This document shows, piece after piece, positions 32,764-41,546 of a stretch of DNA of 64,000 nt; position 1 is the stretch's first letter, and each line of letters starts with the position of its first letter. A program made the translations under genes and the position numbers. Location: contig NZ_AXAE01000029.1 in NCBI RefSeq assembly GCF_000472705.1, forward strand, positions 19,465 to 83,464. The letters are read 5' to 3'. The notes under the pieces are model-generated. The model was given only the letters and a program-made list of their open reading frames with translations. It searched no databases and was not told where the DNA came from. This DNA is from Mesorhizobium erdmanii USDA 3471. Its GTDB lineage: Bacteria > Pseudomonadota > Alphaproteobacteria > Rhizobiales > Rhizobiaceae.

Positions 32764-34638
32764 TCACCGCCGCCCGAATAGCCGCTCGATATCCGCCAGC
32801 TTGAGCTCGATATAGGTCGGCCGTCCATGGTTGCAGGTGCCGGAACCGGGCGTAGCTTCCATCTGGCGCAGCAGCGCGTTCATCTCCTCGGCCTTGAGCA
32901 GACGGCCGGAGCGCACCGAGCCGTGGCAGGCCATGGTGGCGGCGATCTTGTCCAGCCTGTCCTTGAGTGTCTCGACGGTGTCGTTGTCGGCGATCTCGTC
33001 GGCAAGATCGCGCACCAATTGCTGGACGTTGGTCTCGCCCAGCATCGACGGCGTCTCACGCACTGCCACCGCTCCCGGGCCGAAACGCTCGATGCCGAGG
33101 CCGAAGCGGGCCAGTGTTTCGGAATGCATGGCCAGACGCTCGGCATCCTCTTCCGGCAGATCGATGATCTCGGGCAGAAGCAGTATCTGCGAAGGGACGG
33201 GGCGCGAATGCAGGGCGTTCTTCAGGGCTTCGTAAACTAGCCGTTCATGAGCGGCGTGCTGGTCGACGATGACGAGCGAATCCCTGGTCTGGGCAACGAT
33301 GTAGTTCTCGTGCACTTGGGCGCGAGCCGCACCGAGCACTGCGCCAAGCAGCGTCTCGGCCGCCTCGCTCTGCCCGGCGCGCGCATCGGCGCTGACAAGC
33401 GGGCCGCTATCGAACGCCGCCTGCTCATTCTCACGCAGGCCGCTATGCTCGAAACCGGCGCCCTCGAAACCCATGTCGAGTGGCCGCTGCGGCGATCGGT
33501 TCGCGTCGAAGCCAGCCGAACCTGACGCGCGGTAGGCCGCGTCGTAGCTGCGATGACCGTTGGCCGGGCCGCCATGGCCGTAGGCGGCGGCGCCTGGTCG
33601 GAACGCCGCCATCATGCCGGCGGCTCCCGTCGTGGCCGAGCGGATGCCGGCATCGGCGAGTGCCTGGCGGATGGCGCCGACGATCAGCCCGCGCACCAGG
33701 CCTGGATCGCGGAAGCGCACATCGGCCTTGGCCGGATGGACGTTGACGTCGACGATGGCCGGATCGAGCGTCAGGAACAGCACCGTCACCGCGTGGCGGT
33801 CGCGCGGCAGCACGTCGGCGAAGGCGCCGCGAATGGCGCCGGCGATCAGCTTGTCGCGCACCGGCCTGCCATTGACATAGGCATATTGCTGCAGCGCGTT
33901 GGCGCGGGTGAAGGACGGGATCGAGACGTGACCGGTGAGATGCACACCTTCGCGCATCGCGTCGATGGCAATCGAATTGGCGGGAAACTCGGCCCCCATG
34001 ACCTGGGCGACGCGGCGCAGGCTGCCTTCCGGACCGTCGTCGGTCGCCGGCAATTCAAGTGTCGACCGATCCGTGCCGGCCAGCGTGAACCGCACGGTGG
34101 GGAAAGCGATGGCGATACGCTTGACGACATCGCTGGTGGCAGAGCTTTCGGCGCGCTCGCCCTTCATGAATTTCAGCCGTGCCGGGGTGGCGAAGAACAG
34201 GTCGCGCACCTCGACGGTGGTGCCACGGTTGGCTGCCGCCGGCCTGACGGGGAGCACACGGCCACCCTCTATGCCGATCTCGGCGGCGCTGTCGCCCAAA
34301 GCGGTGCGCGACCGGATCGAAAGCCGCGACACCGAACCGATCGACGGCAGCGCTTCGCCGCGAAAGCCCAGCGAGCGGATGTCATTGATATCTTCGGCAA
34401 GCTTGGACGTGCAGTGGCGCGCGATCGCCAGCGAAAGCTCCGGTTCGGGGATGCCGTAACCGTCATCGGTGACGCGGATCAGGTTCAGCCCGCCGCCTGA
34501 CGTGACGATTTCGACGCGTGACGCGCCGGCATCCAGCGCATTCTCGACCAGTTCCTTGACCACGCTTGCCGGACGCTCGATGACTTCGCCGGCGGCGATC
34601 TGGTTGATCATCGTTTCGGAAAGCTGGCGAATGGGCAT
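32764..34638 (-). CDS. mutL: DNA mismatch repair protein MutL
   Basis: 624 residues. The GHKL ATPase N-terminus has IAAGEVIERPASVVKELVEN, DDGYGIP and LGFRGEALPSI. The C-terminal domain carries DQHAAHERLVYE near residues 459-470, matching the DQHA(X)2E(X)4E endonuclease motif, followed by ACHGSVRSG and CNHGRPTYIEL. This is the nicking type of MutL expected in bacteria without MutH. The linker (about residues 330-440) is Gly/Ala-rich. MutL couples mismatch recognition by MutS to strand incision. Confidence 0.96.
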   Translation of the reverse strand: MPIRQLSETMINQIAAGEVIERPASVVKELVENALDAGASRVEIVTSGGGLNLIRVTDDGYGIPEPELSLAIARHCTSKLAEDINDIRSLGFRGEALPSIGSVSRLSIRSRTALGDSAAEIGIEGGRVLPVRPAAANRGTTVEVRDLFFATPARLKFMKGERAESSATSDVVKRIAIAFPTVRFTLAGTDRSTLELPATDDGPEGSLRRVAQVMGAEFPANSIAIDAMREGVHLTGHVSIPSFTRANALQQYAYVNGRPVRDKLIAGAIRGAFADVLPRDRHAVTVLFLTLDPAIVDVNVHPAKADVRFRDPGLVRGLIVGAIRQALADAGIRSATTGAAGMMAAFRPGAAAYGHGGPANGHRSYDAAYRASGSAGFDANRSPQRPLDMGFEGAGFEHSGLRENEQAAFDSGPLVSADARAGQSEAAETLLGAVLGAARAQVHENYIVAQTRDSLVIVDQHAAHERLVYEALKNALHSRPVPSQILLLPEIIDLPEEDAERLAMHSETLARFGLGIERFGPGAVAVRETPSMLGETNVQQLVRDLADEIADNDTVETLKDRLDKIAATMACHGSVRSGRLLKAEEMNALLRQMEATPGSGTCNHGRPTYIELKLADIERLFGRR

Positions 34639-34693
34639 GACGACAGTATAGGCGGATTCGTGTCATGCGGGAGGGGAGAATTGCCCGAGTGGT

Positions 34694-35656
34694 TCAGTTT
34701 GCAGCACGGATTTCGCGCACGCCCCGGTGCAGCCGCCGGCGCAACAGGTTGCGCAGCGTCACCCCGTCGCCATACCCGACCTTGGCCGCGATTTCATCGA
34801 CGCTGTCGGATGTGCTCTTCAACAAATGCACAGCCTGCTCCACGCGCAGATCCTGGAAATAGGACAGCGGCGTCTTGCCCAACACGTCATTGACCCGTCG
34901 CGACAGCGTCCGCTTGCTGACACCCAGCACCGATGCCGCTTCGTTGAGATCGAAGCCGGCGGCAAGATGGCCGCGCGCCCAGCGTTCGAATCGCTCGACC
35001 AGCGGGTTCGAATGGCTGAGGTGGTCCGAGATCGCGTAGGCCGATTGCAGCGGCCGGCTGTCGACGATCAGATATTTCGCCGTCAGCGCCGCCAGCTCCG
35101 GGCTTGCCTGGCGGACGACCATCAGAGCCAGATCGATATGGCCGAGTGCAGCACCAGCGGTCGCGAACTGCCCGTCATTGATCAGCATACGCGAGGCGTC
35201 GAGCCGCACTTGCGGGTAAAGTTGCCGAAACATCGGCGCCAGCCACCAGGTCGTGGTCGACGGCCGCCAGTCGAGCAGGCCGGTTTCCGCCAGGATGAAA
35301 GTGCCGATACAGGCGGCCCCGATACGGGTGCCGGTATTGGCGGCGGCGCGCAACGCCCTGGTCGCCCTGGCGATGTCGCTTCGCTTCAATGCCTCGGCAA
35401 GCGGATCCGGCATCTTCTGGCCGATCGCCGGGATCATGAGCCAATCGGGGGGCGGCTCAGTGCCCATCGAGACGACTGGCACCTGAAGGCCTTGTCCCGT
35501 GTAGACGGTATCGCTCACCCCGACGACGGTGGTGACGAAACGGCCGGGCGACGTCGCCATCATTCCAGCCAGTTCGTTGGCGGTGCCGAAAACGTCGAGC
35601 ATGGTGGCCAGGCCGGTGTCGAAGACGCCATCGAGCGCAAGGACGGAGATGTTCAT
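34694..35656 (-). CDS. GlxA family transcriptional regulator (DJ-1/PfpI plus AraC)
   Basis: 320 residues. The N-terminal DJ-1/PfpI-like domain (about 1-180) starts MNISVLALDGVFDTGLATML and has the elbow GAACIGTFILAETG. The C-terminal AraC domain (about 215-315) has AASVLGVSKRTLSRRVNDVL and SVDEIAAKVGYGDGVTLRNL. Members sense small molecules and control nearby catabolic genes. The start codon lies in one arm of a 12-bp inverted repeat (35656-35690), suggesting autoregulation and control of the divergent monooxygenase gene. Confidence 0.93.
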   Translation of the reverse strand: MNISVLALDGVFDTGLATMLDVFGTANELAGMMATSPGRFVTTVVGVSDTVYTGQGLQVPVVSMGTEPPPDWLMIPAIGQKMPDPLAEALKRSDIARATRALRAAANTGTRIGAACIGTFILAETGLLDWRPSTTTWWLAPMFRQLYPQVRLDASRMLINDGQFATAGAALGHIDLALMVVRQASPELAALTAKYLIVDSRPLQSAYAISDHLSHSNPLVERFERWARGHLAAGFDLNEAASVLGVSKRTLSRRVNDVLGKTPLSYFQDLRVEQAVHLLKSTSDSVDEIAAKVGYGDGVTLRNLLRRRLHRGVREIRAAN

Positions 35657-35690
35657 GGCAATAATGATATCAAAGATGTCATTATTGCCA
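35656..35690. promoter_or_regulatory. 12-bp inverted repeat, candidate operator of the GlxA-type regulator
   Basis: The perfect arms TGGCAATAATGA (35656-35667) and TCATTATTGCCA (35679-35690) are separated by 11 nt. The site is AT-rich in a GC-rich context and lies between two divergent genes. It touches the regulator's start codon and is 75 nt before the monooxygenase ATG. The arm spacing fits a dimeric regulator binding about two helical turns. Confidence 0.7.
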
Positions 35691-35764
35691 ATACGGTTTC
35701 CGCTTCGATGCTGCGACTATGCTCATCGACGGCCTTGGCCGTGCAAACGACGAGGAGAAGACAT

Positions 35765-36073
35765 ATGATCAAACTTGCATTGTTCGCGCGCTTCGAAGCC
35801 AAGCCCGGCAAGGAGAAGGACGTGGCCGCGTTCCTCGCGACCGGGTTGCAACTCGCCAATCAGGAAGCCGGGACACCGATCTGGTTCGCCTTGCAGCTCT
35901 CGCAGCGCGTCTTCGGCGTATTCGATGCGTTCCACGACGAGGCTGGGCGACAGGCGCATCTCACCGGCGAGATTGCCAAGGCATTGATGGCCAATGCCGA
36001 AACCTTGTTTGTCGGCCCGCCGACCATCGACAAGATCGACGTGCTCGGCCTCAAGAACGACGGTTCGGTCTGA
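35765..36073 (+). CDS. Putative quinol monooxygenase (ABM/YgiN-like)
   Basis: 102 residues from ATG 35765 with GAGGAGAAG upstream. It is a single antibiotic-biosynthesis-monooxygenase (ABM) fold: IKLALFARFEAKPGKEKDVA, IWFALQLSQRVFGVFDAFHD and LMANAETLFVGPPTIDKIDV. These small dimeric proteins oxidise quinols or degrade reactive aldehydes without a cofactor. The substrate is unknown. It is divergent from the GlxA-type regulator, likely its controller. Confidence 0.88.
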   Translation: MIKLALFARFEAKPGKEKDVAAFLATGLQLANQEAGTPIWFALQLSQRVFGVFDAFHDEAGRQAHLTGEIAKALMANAETLFVGPPTIDKIDVLGLKNDGSV

Positions 36074-36088
36074 TCTCCAGCATGTGAA

Positions 36089-36115
36089 CGCAATCCGGTC
36101 ACGCGCCGGATTGCG
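36089..36115. terminator. Hairpin between convergent genes, candidate bidirectional terminator
   Basis: A perfect 10-bp stem CGCAATCCGG / CCGGATTGCG with loop TCACGCG sits between the monooxygenase stop (36073) and the LysR stop (36124). It lacks a clear T-tract on either strand, so termination efficiency is uncertain. Confidence 0.6.
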
Positions 36116-36123
36116 CCGCGAAC

Positions 36124-37032
36124 CTATGCCTGCGCCGCCAGCCAATCCCTGACCTTGCGGGCATTCTCGCTAAGCTCGCGGTTCTTCGGCCAGACGATGT
36201 AGAAACTTTTGCCGGTCTTGAGCACATGATCCGTCACCTGCACCAGCAGACCTGTAGCCAGCAGCCGCTCGGCTAGGTGCCGCCAGCCGAGCGCGATGCC
36301 TTGCCCCTCCATCACACCCTGGATCACCAGGCCATAATCGTTGATGCGCAAGCCGCGCGCGGTGTCGCCCAGTTTGCCGCCGGCTGACTGGAACCATTCG
36401 TCCCAGCTCGCCGCCTCGCGGTAAGGCTCCTCGAGATGGATGAGGCGATGCATGGTCAGGTCCGCAACGCTGGTCGGCATGCCGAACTTGGCCAGGTAGC
36501 TGGTACCGGCGACGGGGAAAATCTCCTCATCGGCTAGCGGCAGCGAATGGTAGTCTGGCCAGTCCCGTGGCTCGCCGCCGCGCACCGCCAGCGGGATGCC
36601 TTCGGCGATGATGTCGAGGTCGCGGTCGGCGGTCTGGATGCGCAGATCGATACCTGGCAATTCGTCGCGGAACTGTTGCAGGCGCGGCATCATCCAGAAC
36701 GAGCCGAAAGCGGTCGATGCGGCGAGCGTCACATGGCCGCCCGTCGCCTGCAGGCGCAGATCCTCGGCCGACTTGCGAATATGCGACAGCCCCAGCGAGA
36801 CATCGGCATGGAAACGTTCGCCGGCTTCGGTCAGGCTGACCTGCCGGTGGCGGCGCTGGAACAGCTTGGCACCGAGCTGTTCTTCCAGCCCGCGCACCGC
36901 ATAGGAGACAGCTGCCTGCGTCATGCCGAGCTCGCGCCCGGCGGCGGTGAAGCTCGACAGCCTGCCGGCCGCCTCGAAGACGATCAGGCTGCCGGCTGAG
37001 GGCAGGAGGTGGCGCAGGCTTCGCATAAGCAC
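36124..37032 (-). CDS. LysR family transcriptional regulator (GcvA-like)
   Basis: 302 residues from ATG 37032 (a second ATG two codons later is possible). The DNA-binding domain reads LIVFEAAGRLSSFTAAGREL and TQAAVSYAVRGLEEQLGAKL. The effector domain has TLAASTAFGSFWMMPRLQQF and IPLAVRGGEPRDWPDY. It is divergent from the MttB-family gene, with 83 nt between the starts, so it probably controls the methylamine/betaine genes at 37116-40360. Confidence 0.92.
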   Translation of the reverse strand: MLMRSLRHLLPSAGSLIVFEAAGRLSSFTAAGRELGMTQAAVSYAVRGLEEQLGAKLFQRRHRQVSLTEAGERFHADVSLGLSHIRKSAEDLRLQATGGHVTLAASTAFGSFWMMPRLQQFRDELPGIDLRIQTADRDLDIIAEGIPLAVRGGEPRDWPDYHSLPLADEEIFPVAGTSYLAKFGMPTSVADLTMHRLIHLEEPYREAASWDEWFQSAGGKLGDTARGLRINDYGLVIQGVMEGQGIALGWRHLAERLLATGLLVQVTDHVLKTGKSFYIVWPKNRELSENARKVRDWLAAQA

Positions 37033-37115
37033 AGCTTATACAGAAGATCAGGATTTTCCAGCGTCACAGCCATATTTCGGGTCGCTAACGTGTGTGGCGG
37101 GAAGAAGGAGGCTCC

Positions 37116-38666
37116 ATGAACGCACCGGCCGTCGAATTGACCGAACAGACCCATCGCCGTGGCGGTGGCCGTCTTGGCCGCAAGGCACTAAGAAGCGCGC
37201 CGATCGCTTCCTTTCCGACCTTGGTGCGCAAGATCCCCGTCTATGAGATCGTACCCGACGAGGCGGTGGAACTGATCCACGAGGAATCGCTCAAGATCCT
37301 CGAGGAGGTGGGCTGCGAATTTCGCGACGACGGCGCGATCGAGCTGTGGAAGGCGGCTGGGGCCGATGTCCGGGAGACGCGTGTCCGCATCGACCGTGCG
37401 CTGCTGATGGAACTCGTTTCGAAAGTGCCGTCCGAGTTCACGCTCCATGCGCGCAACCCCGAGCGCACCGTGCGCGTCGGCGGCAAGAACTCGATTTTCG
37501 TGCCGATGTATGGCGCGCCCTACGTGCGCGACCTCGATAACAACAGGCGCTACGGCACGCTCGCCGATCTCAACAATTTCCACAAAATGGCCTACATGGC
37601 GCCGGCGCTGCATTCCTCGAGCTCGGTCATCTGCGAGCCTATGGAGATAGCGGTGCCGAAACGGCACCTGCACATCATCCATTCGGCGCTGAAGCATTCC
37701 GACAAGCCGTTCATGGGCATAGTAACGTCGAAGGAGCGCGCCGAGGATACGATGGCGATGGCTGGCATCGTCTTCGGCGAGGCGTTCGTGCGCGACAACC
37801 CTGTGCTGGTGGCGATCACCAACTGCAATTCGCCGCTGGTGTGGGACGCCACCATGATCGACGCCATGCGGGTCTACGCGAGCCATAATCAGCCGCTGAT
37901 CCTGGCGCCTTTCGCGCTGTGCGGGGCTTCGACCTCGGCTTCCGCCGTCGGCGCTGTGGCGCAAGTCAACGCCGAGGCACTTGCCGGCGTGGCGCTGACC
38001 CAGCTCATCCGCCCAGGCTCGCCGCAGATCTACGGCCAGTTCATGGTCACGGTCGATATGAAGACCGGTGCGCCGATGGGCGGCACGCCGGAGGCCGCCC
38101 AGATGATGTACCTGATGGGCGCGCTGGCGCGGAAATACCGGCTGCCATGGCGCACCTCGGGCTTCCATGTCGGCTCGAAGCTGAACGACGCCCAGGCCGG
38201 ATACGAATCGAACATGCTCATGCATGCCGCCATCCTGTCCGGCGCCAACTACATCTGGCATTCCGCCGGATGGCTGGAAGCCGGCCTGACCTGCGGCTAT
38301 TCGAAGTTCGCCACGGACTGCGAGCAGCTTGTCGGCTGGTACAAATATGCCGGCGGGCTGCCGTTCGACGATTTCAAGGAAGCCATGGCGGCGATCCGCG
38401 AAGTCGGGCCGCAGGGCCATTTCCTCGGCACCCAGCACACGCTCGAACACTTCGAGTCCGCCTTCTTCATGCCCACGATCATGGACTTCAATTCCTACGA
38501 GCAGTGGAATGCCGAAGGGGCGAAGGACCACGACACGCGCGGCCGCGAGAAGGCGCGCAACATGCTCGCCGATTACGAAGAGCCGAAGCTCGACGAGGGT
38601 ATCGCCGAAGGTCTCAGGGATTTGATCGCGCGGCGCGAGGAGAAGCTGCCGGACACTGTGAGTTGA
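37116..38666 (+). CDS. Trimethylamine methyltransferase (MttB) family protein
   Basis: 516 residues from ATG 37116 with AAGGAGG upstream. Family features are AVELIHEESLKILEEVGCEF, FTLHARNPERTVRVGG, IFVPMYGAPYVRDLDNNRRYG, FLGTQHTLEHFESAFFMPTI and a C-terminal DYEEPKLDEGIAEGLRDLI. There is no in-frame amber codon, so it is a non-pyrrolysine MttB homolog. Characterised members of that group demethylate quaternary amines such as glycine betaine or proline betaine with a corrinoid protein. No corrinoid protein is encoded nearby. A solute-binding protein gene follows 44 nt downstream, which supports uptake-linked catabolism. Confidence 0.88.
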   Translation: MNAPAVELTEQTHRRGGGRLGRKALRSAPIASFPTLVRKIPVYEIVPDEAVELIHEESLKILEEVGCEFRDDGAIELWKAAGADVRETRVRIDRALLMELVSKVPSEFTLHARNPERTVRVGGKNSIFVPMYGAPYVRDLDNNRRYGTLADLNNFHKMAYMAPALHSSSSVICEPMEIAVPKRHLHIIHSALKHSDKPFMGIVTSKERAEDTMAMAGIVFGEAFVRDNPVLVAITNCNSPLVWDATMIDAMRVYASHNQPLILAPFALCGASTSASAVGAVAQVNAEALAGVALTQLIRPGSPQIYGQFMVTVDMKTGAPMGGTPEAAQMMYLMGALARKYRLPWRTSGFHVGSKLNDAQAGYESNMLMHAAILSGANYIWHSAGWLEAGLTCGYSKFATDCEQLVGWYKYAGGLPFDDFKEAMAAIREVGPQGHFLGTQHTLEHFESAFFMPTIMDFNSYEQWNAEGAKDHDTRGREKARNMLADYEEPKLDEGIAEGLRDLIARREEKLPDTVS

Positions 38667-38710
38667 CGCAAAGGGCGAAGACCCGTCGGGAACCATAAGG
38701 GAGGAAGAAA

Positions 38711-40360
38711 ATGACACTTTTCAGAAGCAATGGCGATCGCGTGCCAAGCGCCATCGAAGCGATGGCGCAGGAGACGCGTGCAGGCCGCATGGATCGGCGT
38801 GAGTTCCTGGCGCTGGCCAGCGCCTTTGGCGCCTCGACGGCTCTGGCCTATGGCATGATCGGTCTTGCCGCGCCGCAACAAGCCCTGGCCGAGGAGCCGA
38901 AGAAGGGCGGTACGCTGCACGTCTCGATGTCGGTCAAGGCGCAGAAGGACCCACGCACTTACGACTGGGTGGAACTCGCCAACATTTCGCGCAGCTGGCT
39001 GGAGCCGCTGGTCCGCTACACCAGGCAGTTCACCTTCGAGCCGGTGCTGCTCGAAAGCTGGGACATCAACGACGACGCCACCGAATACACGCTGCATGTG
39101 CGCAAGGGCGTCACCTGGAACAATGGTGATGCCTTCAACGCCGACGACGTGGTCCACAATGTGACGCGCTGGTGCGAGAAAGGCGTCGCCGGCAATTCCA
39201 TGGCCGCCCGCGTCGGCGCGCTGATCGACGCCAAGACCGGCAAGGCGAGGGACGGCGCGATCACCAAGGTTGACGACAACACGGTCAAGCTGAAGCTCAG
39301 CGAGCCCGACATTTCGCTGATCCCGAACTTCACCGACTATCCAGCGCTTGTCGTGCACCGCAATTTCGATGCCGATGGCGCCGACCCGATCAAGAAACCG
39401 ATCGGCACGGGAGCGTTCGAACTGGTTTCTTACGCTGTAGGTACGAAGGCGGTGGTAAAGCGCCGTGAGAATGGCAAATGGTGGGGCGGCGAGGCGCCGC
39501 TCGACAGCATCGAATTCATCGACTACGGCACCGACTTCAACGCCACGGTGAACGCTTTCGAGTCCGGCGAGATCGACCTCAATTTCGAATCGCCCGCCGA
39601 CTTCATCGATATTCTCGACAAGATGGGGCTGGAGAAATCCGAGGTTGCGACGGCGACGACGCTCGTTGCCCGCACCAACATCACCCACAAACCCTATGAC
39701 GACAAACGCGTCCGCAACGCCCTGCAGATGGCCGTCGACAATAGTGCCGTATTGCAGCTCGGTTATAACGGGCGCGGCACGGTCGGCGAGAACCACCATG
39801 TCAGCCCGATCCATCCTGAATATTATGCGCTGCCCAAGAAGGAGCGCGACGCCGCCGGCGCCAAGAAGCTGATGGCGGAGGCCGGTCAGGCCGACTTTGA
39901 GCACGAACTGATCACCATCGAGGACGATTGGCAGAAGAACACCGGCGACGCCATCGCCGGCCAGTTGCGCGATGCCGGCATCAAGGTGAAGCGCACGGTG
40001 CTGCCCGGTTCGACGTTCTGGAACGACTGGACCAAATATCCCTACTCGATGACCATCTGGTACATGCGCCCGCTCGGCGTCCAGGTGCTGGCATTGGGAT
40101 ATCGCACCGGCGAGGCCTGGAACGAATCGGCCTATTCCAATCCCGACTTCGACGCCAAGCTGAAGCAGGCGCTTTCGCTGATCGACGTCGCCAAGCGCAA
40201 GGAGGTGATGAAGGACGTCGAGCAGATCCTGCAGGACTCCGGCGTCATCATCCAGCCGTTCTGGCAGAAGCTCTACAGCCATACCAACAAGAAGGTGAAG
40301 AACTACGGTGTCCACCAGACCTTCGAGATGGACCTCCAGAACGTCTGGCTGGACGGCTGA
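38711..40360 (+). CDS. ABC transporter substrate-binding protein, peptide/opine type (SBP_bac_5)
   Basis: 549 residues from ATG 38711 with GGGAGGAAG upstream. A twin-arginine signal, MDRREFLALASAFGAS (RRxFL), begins near residue 27, after a 26-residue leader. The first mature block is EEPKKGGTLHVSMSVKAQKD. The extracytoplasmic family 5 signature is SWDINDDATEYTLHVRKGVT with FNADDVVHNV. Tat export implies folding before export, unusual but known for this family in rhizobia. No permease or ATPase genes follow in the window, so partners must be encoded elsewhere. Confidence 0.9.
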   Translation: MTLFRSNGDRVPSAIEAMAQETRAGRMDRREFLALASAFGASTALAYGMIGLAAPQQALAEEPKKGGTLHVSMSVKAQKDPRTYDWVELANISRSWLEPLVRYTRQFTFEPVLLESWDINDDATEYTLHVRKGVTWNNGDAFNADDVVHNVTRWCEKGVAGNSMAARVGALIDAKTGKARDGAITKVDDNTVKLKLSEPDISLIPNFTDYPALVVHRNFDADGADPIKKPIGTGAFELVSYAVGTKAVVKRRENGKWWGGEAPLDSIEFIDYGTDFNATVNAFESGEIDLNFESPADFIDILDKMGLEKSEVATATTLVARTNITHKPYDDKRVRNALQMAVDNSAVLQLGYNGRGTVGENHHVSPIHPEYYALPKKERDAAGAKKLMAEAGQADFEHELITIEDDWQKNTGDAIAGQLRDAGIKVKRTVLPGSTFWNDWTKYPYSMTIWYMRPLGVQVLALGYRTGEAWNESAYSNPDFDAKLKQALSLIDVAKRKEVMKDVEQILQDSGVIIQPFWQKLYSHTNKKVKNYGVHQTFEMDLQNVWLDG

Positions 40361-40445
40361 AAGGCGGCGGCGCAGGGACTTCATGAGCTGCAAAAAAGCC
40401 GGTATGCACGATCCGTGGTATTGCCGCCGAATCCGGAGATCCTGC

Positions 40446-40925
40446 ATGAAACCGATAGTGCTTGTCGCTGTCTTTTCGATTGCCTTGCCTGCCGCTGCGC
40501 TGGCCGGGCCTGCCTCCAATGCCGTCAAGTTCTTTTATGTGCCTGAAGTAAAATTCGAGGGCGACGAGCAATACCGCGACCGCTTCACCGAGCCGGTGAC
40601 CAAGCTCTTCGACCTCAACGACAAGGCCATTAAGAACAAGCCCGATGAGGTCGCCTGTCTCGACTTCGATCCCGGTCTCGACGCGCAGGATTTCGACCAG
40701 AAGACGATTTCGAAGACATTGAAGCTGGCCGAGACGGTCAACGGCGATACGGCCGAAGTGACGGCCACATTCAACCTTTTTTCGGAAGGCGATGATTCCA
40801 AACGAGAAATGCTGTGGTCGCTGAAGAAAATCGACGGCAAATGGAAGATCGCCGACATCACCTCCAAGACCAGCAACTGGACGCTGAGCGCTTTGGAATG
40901 CATGCCCGACAAAGTGCCGGAGTGA
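40446..40925 (+). CDS. Exported DUF3828-like protein, first paralog
   Basis: 159 residues from ATG 40446 with GGAG upstream. The signal peptide MKPIVLVAVFSIALPAAALA is followed by mature GPASNAVKFFYVPEVKFEGD. The C-terminal half WSLKKIDGKWKIADITSKTS closely parallels the next gene (WKLKKVDGDWKISDLLSVTG). One Cys pair (VACLDFDP and LECMPD) may form a disulfide. It is recognised as DUF3828-like and periplasmic. The function is unknown. The pair follows the solute-binding protein gene by 85 nt. Confidence 0.8.
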   Translation: MKPIVLVAVFSIALPAAALAGPASNAVKFFYVPEVKFEGDEQYRDRFTEPVTKLFDLNDKAIKNKPDEVACLDFDPGLDAQDFDQKTISKTLKLAETVNGDTAEVTATFNLFSEGDDSKREMLWSLKKIDGKWKIADITSKTSNWTLSALECMPDKVPE

Positions 40926-40929
40926 TGCC

Positions 40930-41538
40930 ATGCCGCGCTGTCTCGCTCTGGCGTTGTCGACCTTGTCGATGCTTGCGGCAGGGCTGAACGGCGCCTCGGC
41001 GCAGGGGTTGCTTGGTCCGCCGCCTGCAAATGCGCCGGCGCAGACCGTGCCGGGCGGCGACGGCGCAACGCCCGCGAACCCACCCGGCAAGGCGGTGGAG
41101 CCGGCAACGCCACCCCCGGCCTGGCCGCCATCCACGCCGGCCGCGCCGGTGTTACCGGGCTCGCCGACGGCGGTGGTCAAGCCGTTCTACGAACATCTCG
41201 GGCTGGAAATCGATCCGGCCCAGCGCAAGAATTTCGTCGATCCGGCCAAGGCCGTGCTCGACAAGAGCGATGCGCTGCGGGCGTCGGGGCAGGGCGAATG
41301 CCTCGACCCCAACATGGCGCTCGACAATGCCGACTACGACAAGCTCGCGATCGACAAGAGCCTGAAAAGCATCGAGGCCGTGAACGGCGACCAGGCCAAG
41401 GTGGTGGTCGCCTTCGTCGTCGAAGGCCATCAGCACCGCCTCGAATGGAAGCTGAAGAAGGTCGACGGCGACTGGAAGATATCGGATCTGCTGTCGGTGA
41501 CCGGCGAATGGGCGCTCAGCCAGTATCAGTGCGAATGA
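40930..41538 (+). CDS. Exported DUF3828-like protein, second paralog with Pro-rich linker
   Basis: 202 residues from ATG 40930, 4 nt after the first paralog's stop. The signal peptide ends near ASAQ (about residue 25). A Pro/Ala-rich linker (residues about 28-75) then separates it from a domain homologous to the previous protein: AVVKPFYEHLGLEIDPAQRK, the Cys in GECLDPNM, HRLEWKLKKVDGDWKISDLL and a terminal QYQCE. Both keep a Cys early in the domain and one near the end. This is a tandem duplication with an added linker; the function is unknown. Confidence 0.8.
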   Translation: MPRCLALALSTLSMLAAGLNGASAQGLLGPPPANAPAQTVPGGDGATPANPPGKAVEPATPPPAWPPSTPAAPVLPGSPTAVVKPFYEHLGLEIDPAQRKNFVDPAKAVLDKSDALRASGQGECLDPNMALDNADYDKLAIDKSLKSIEAVNGDQAKVVVAFVVEGHQHRLEWKLKKVDGDWKISDLLSVTGEWALSQYQCE

Positions 41539-41546
41539 TGGTCGAG

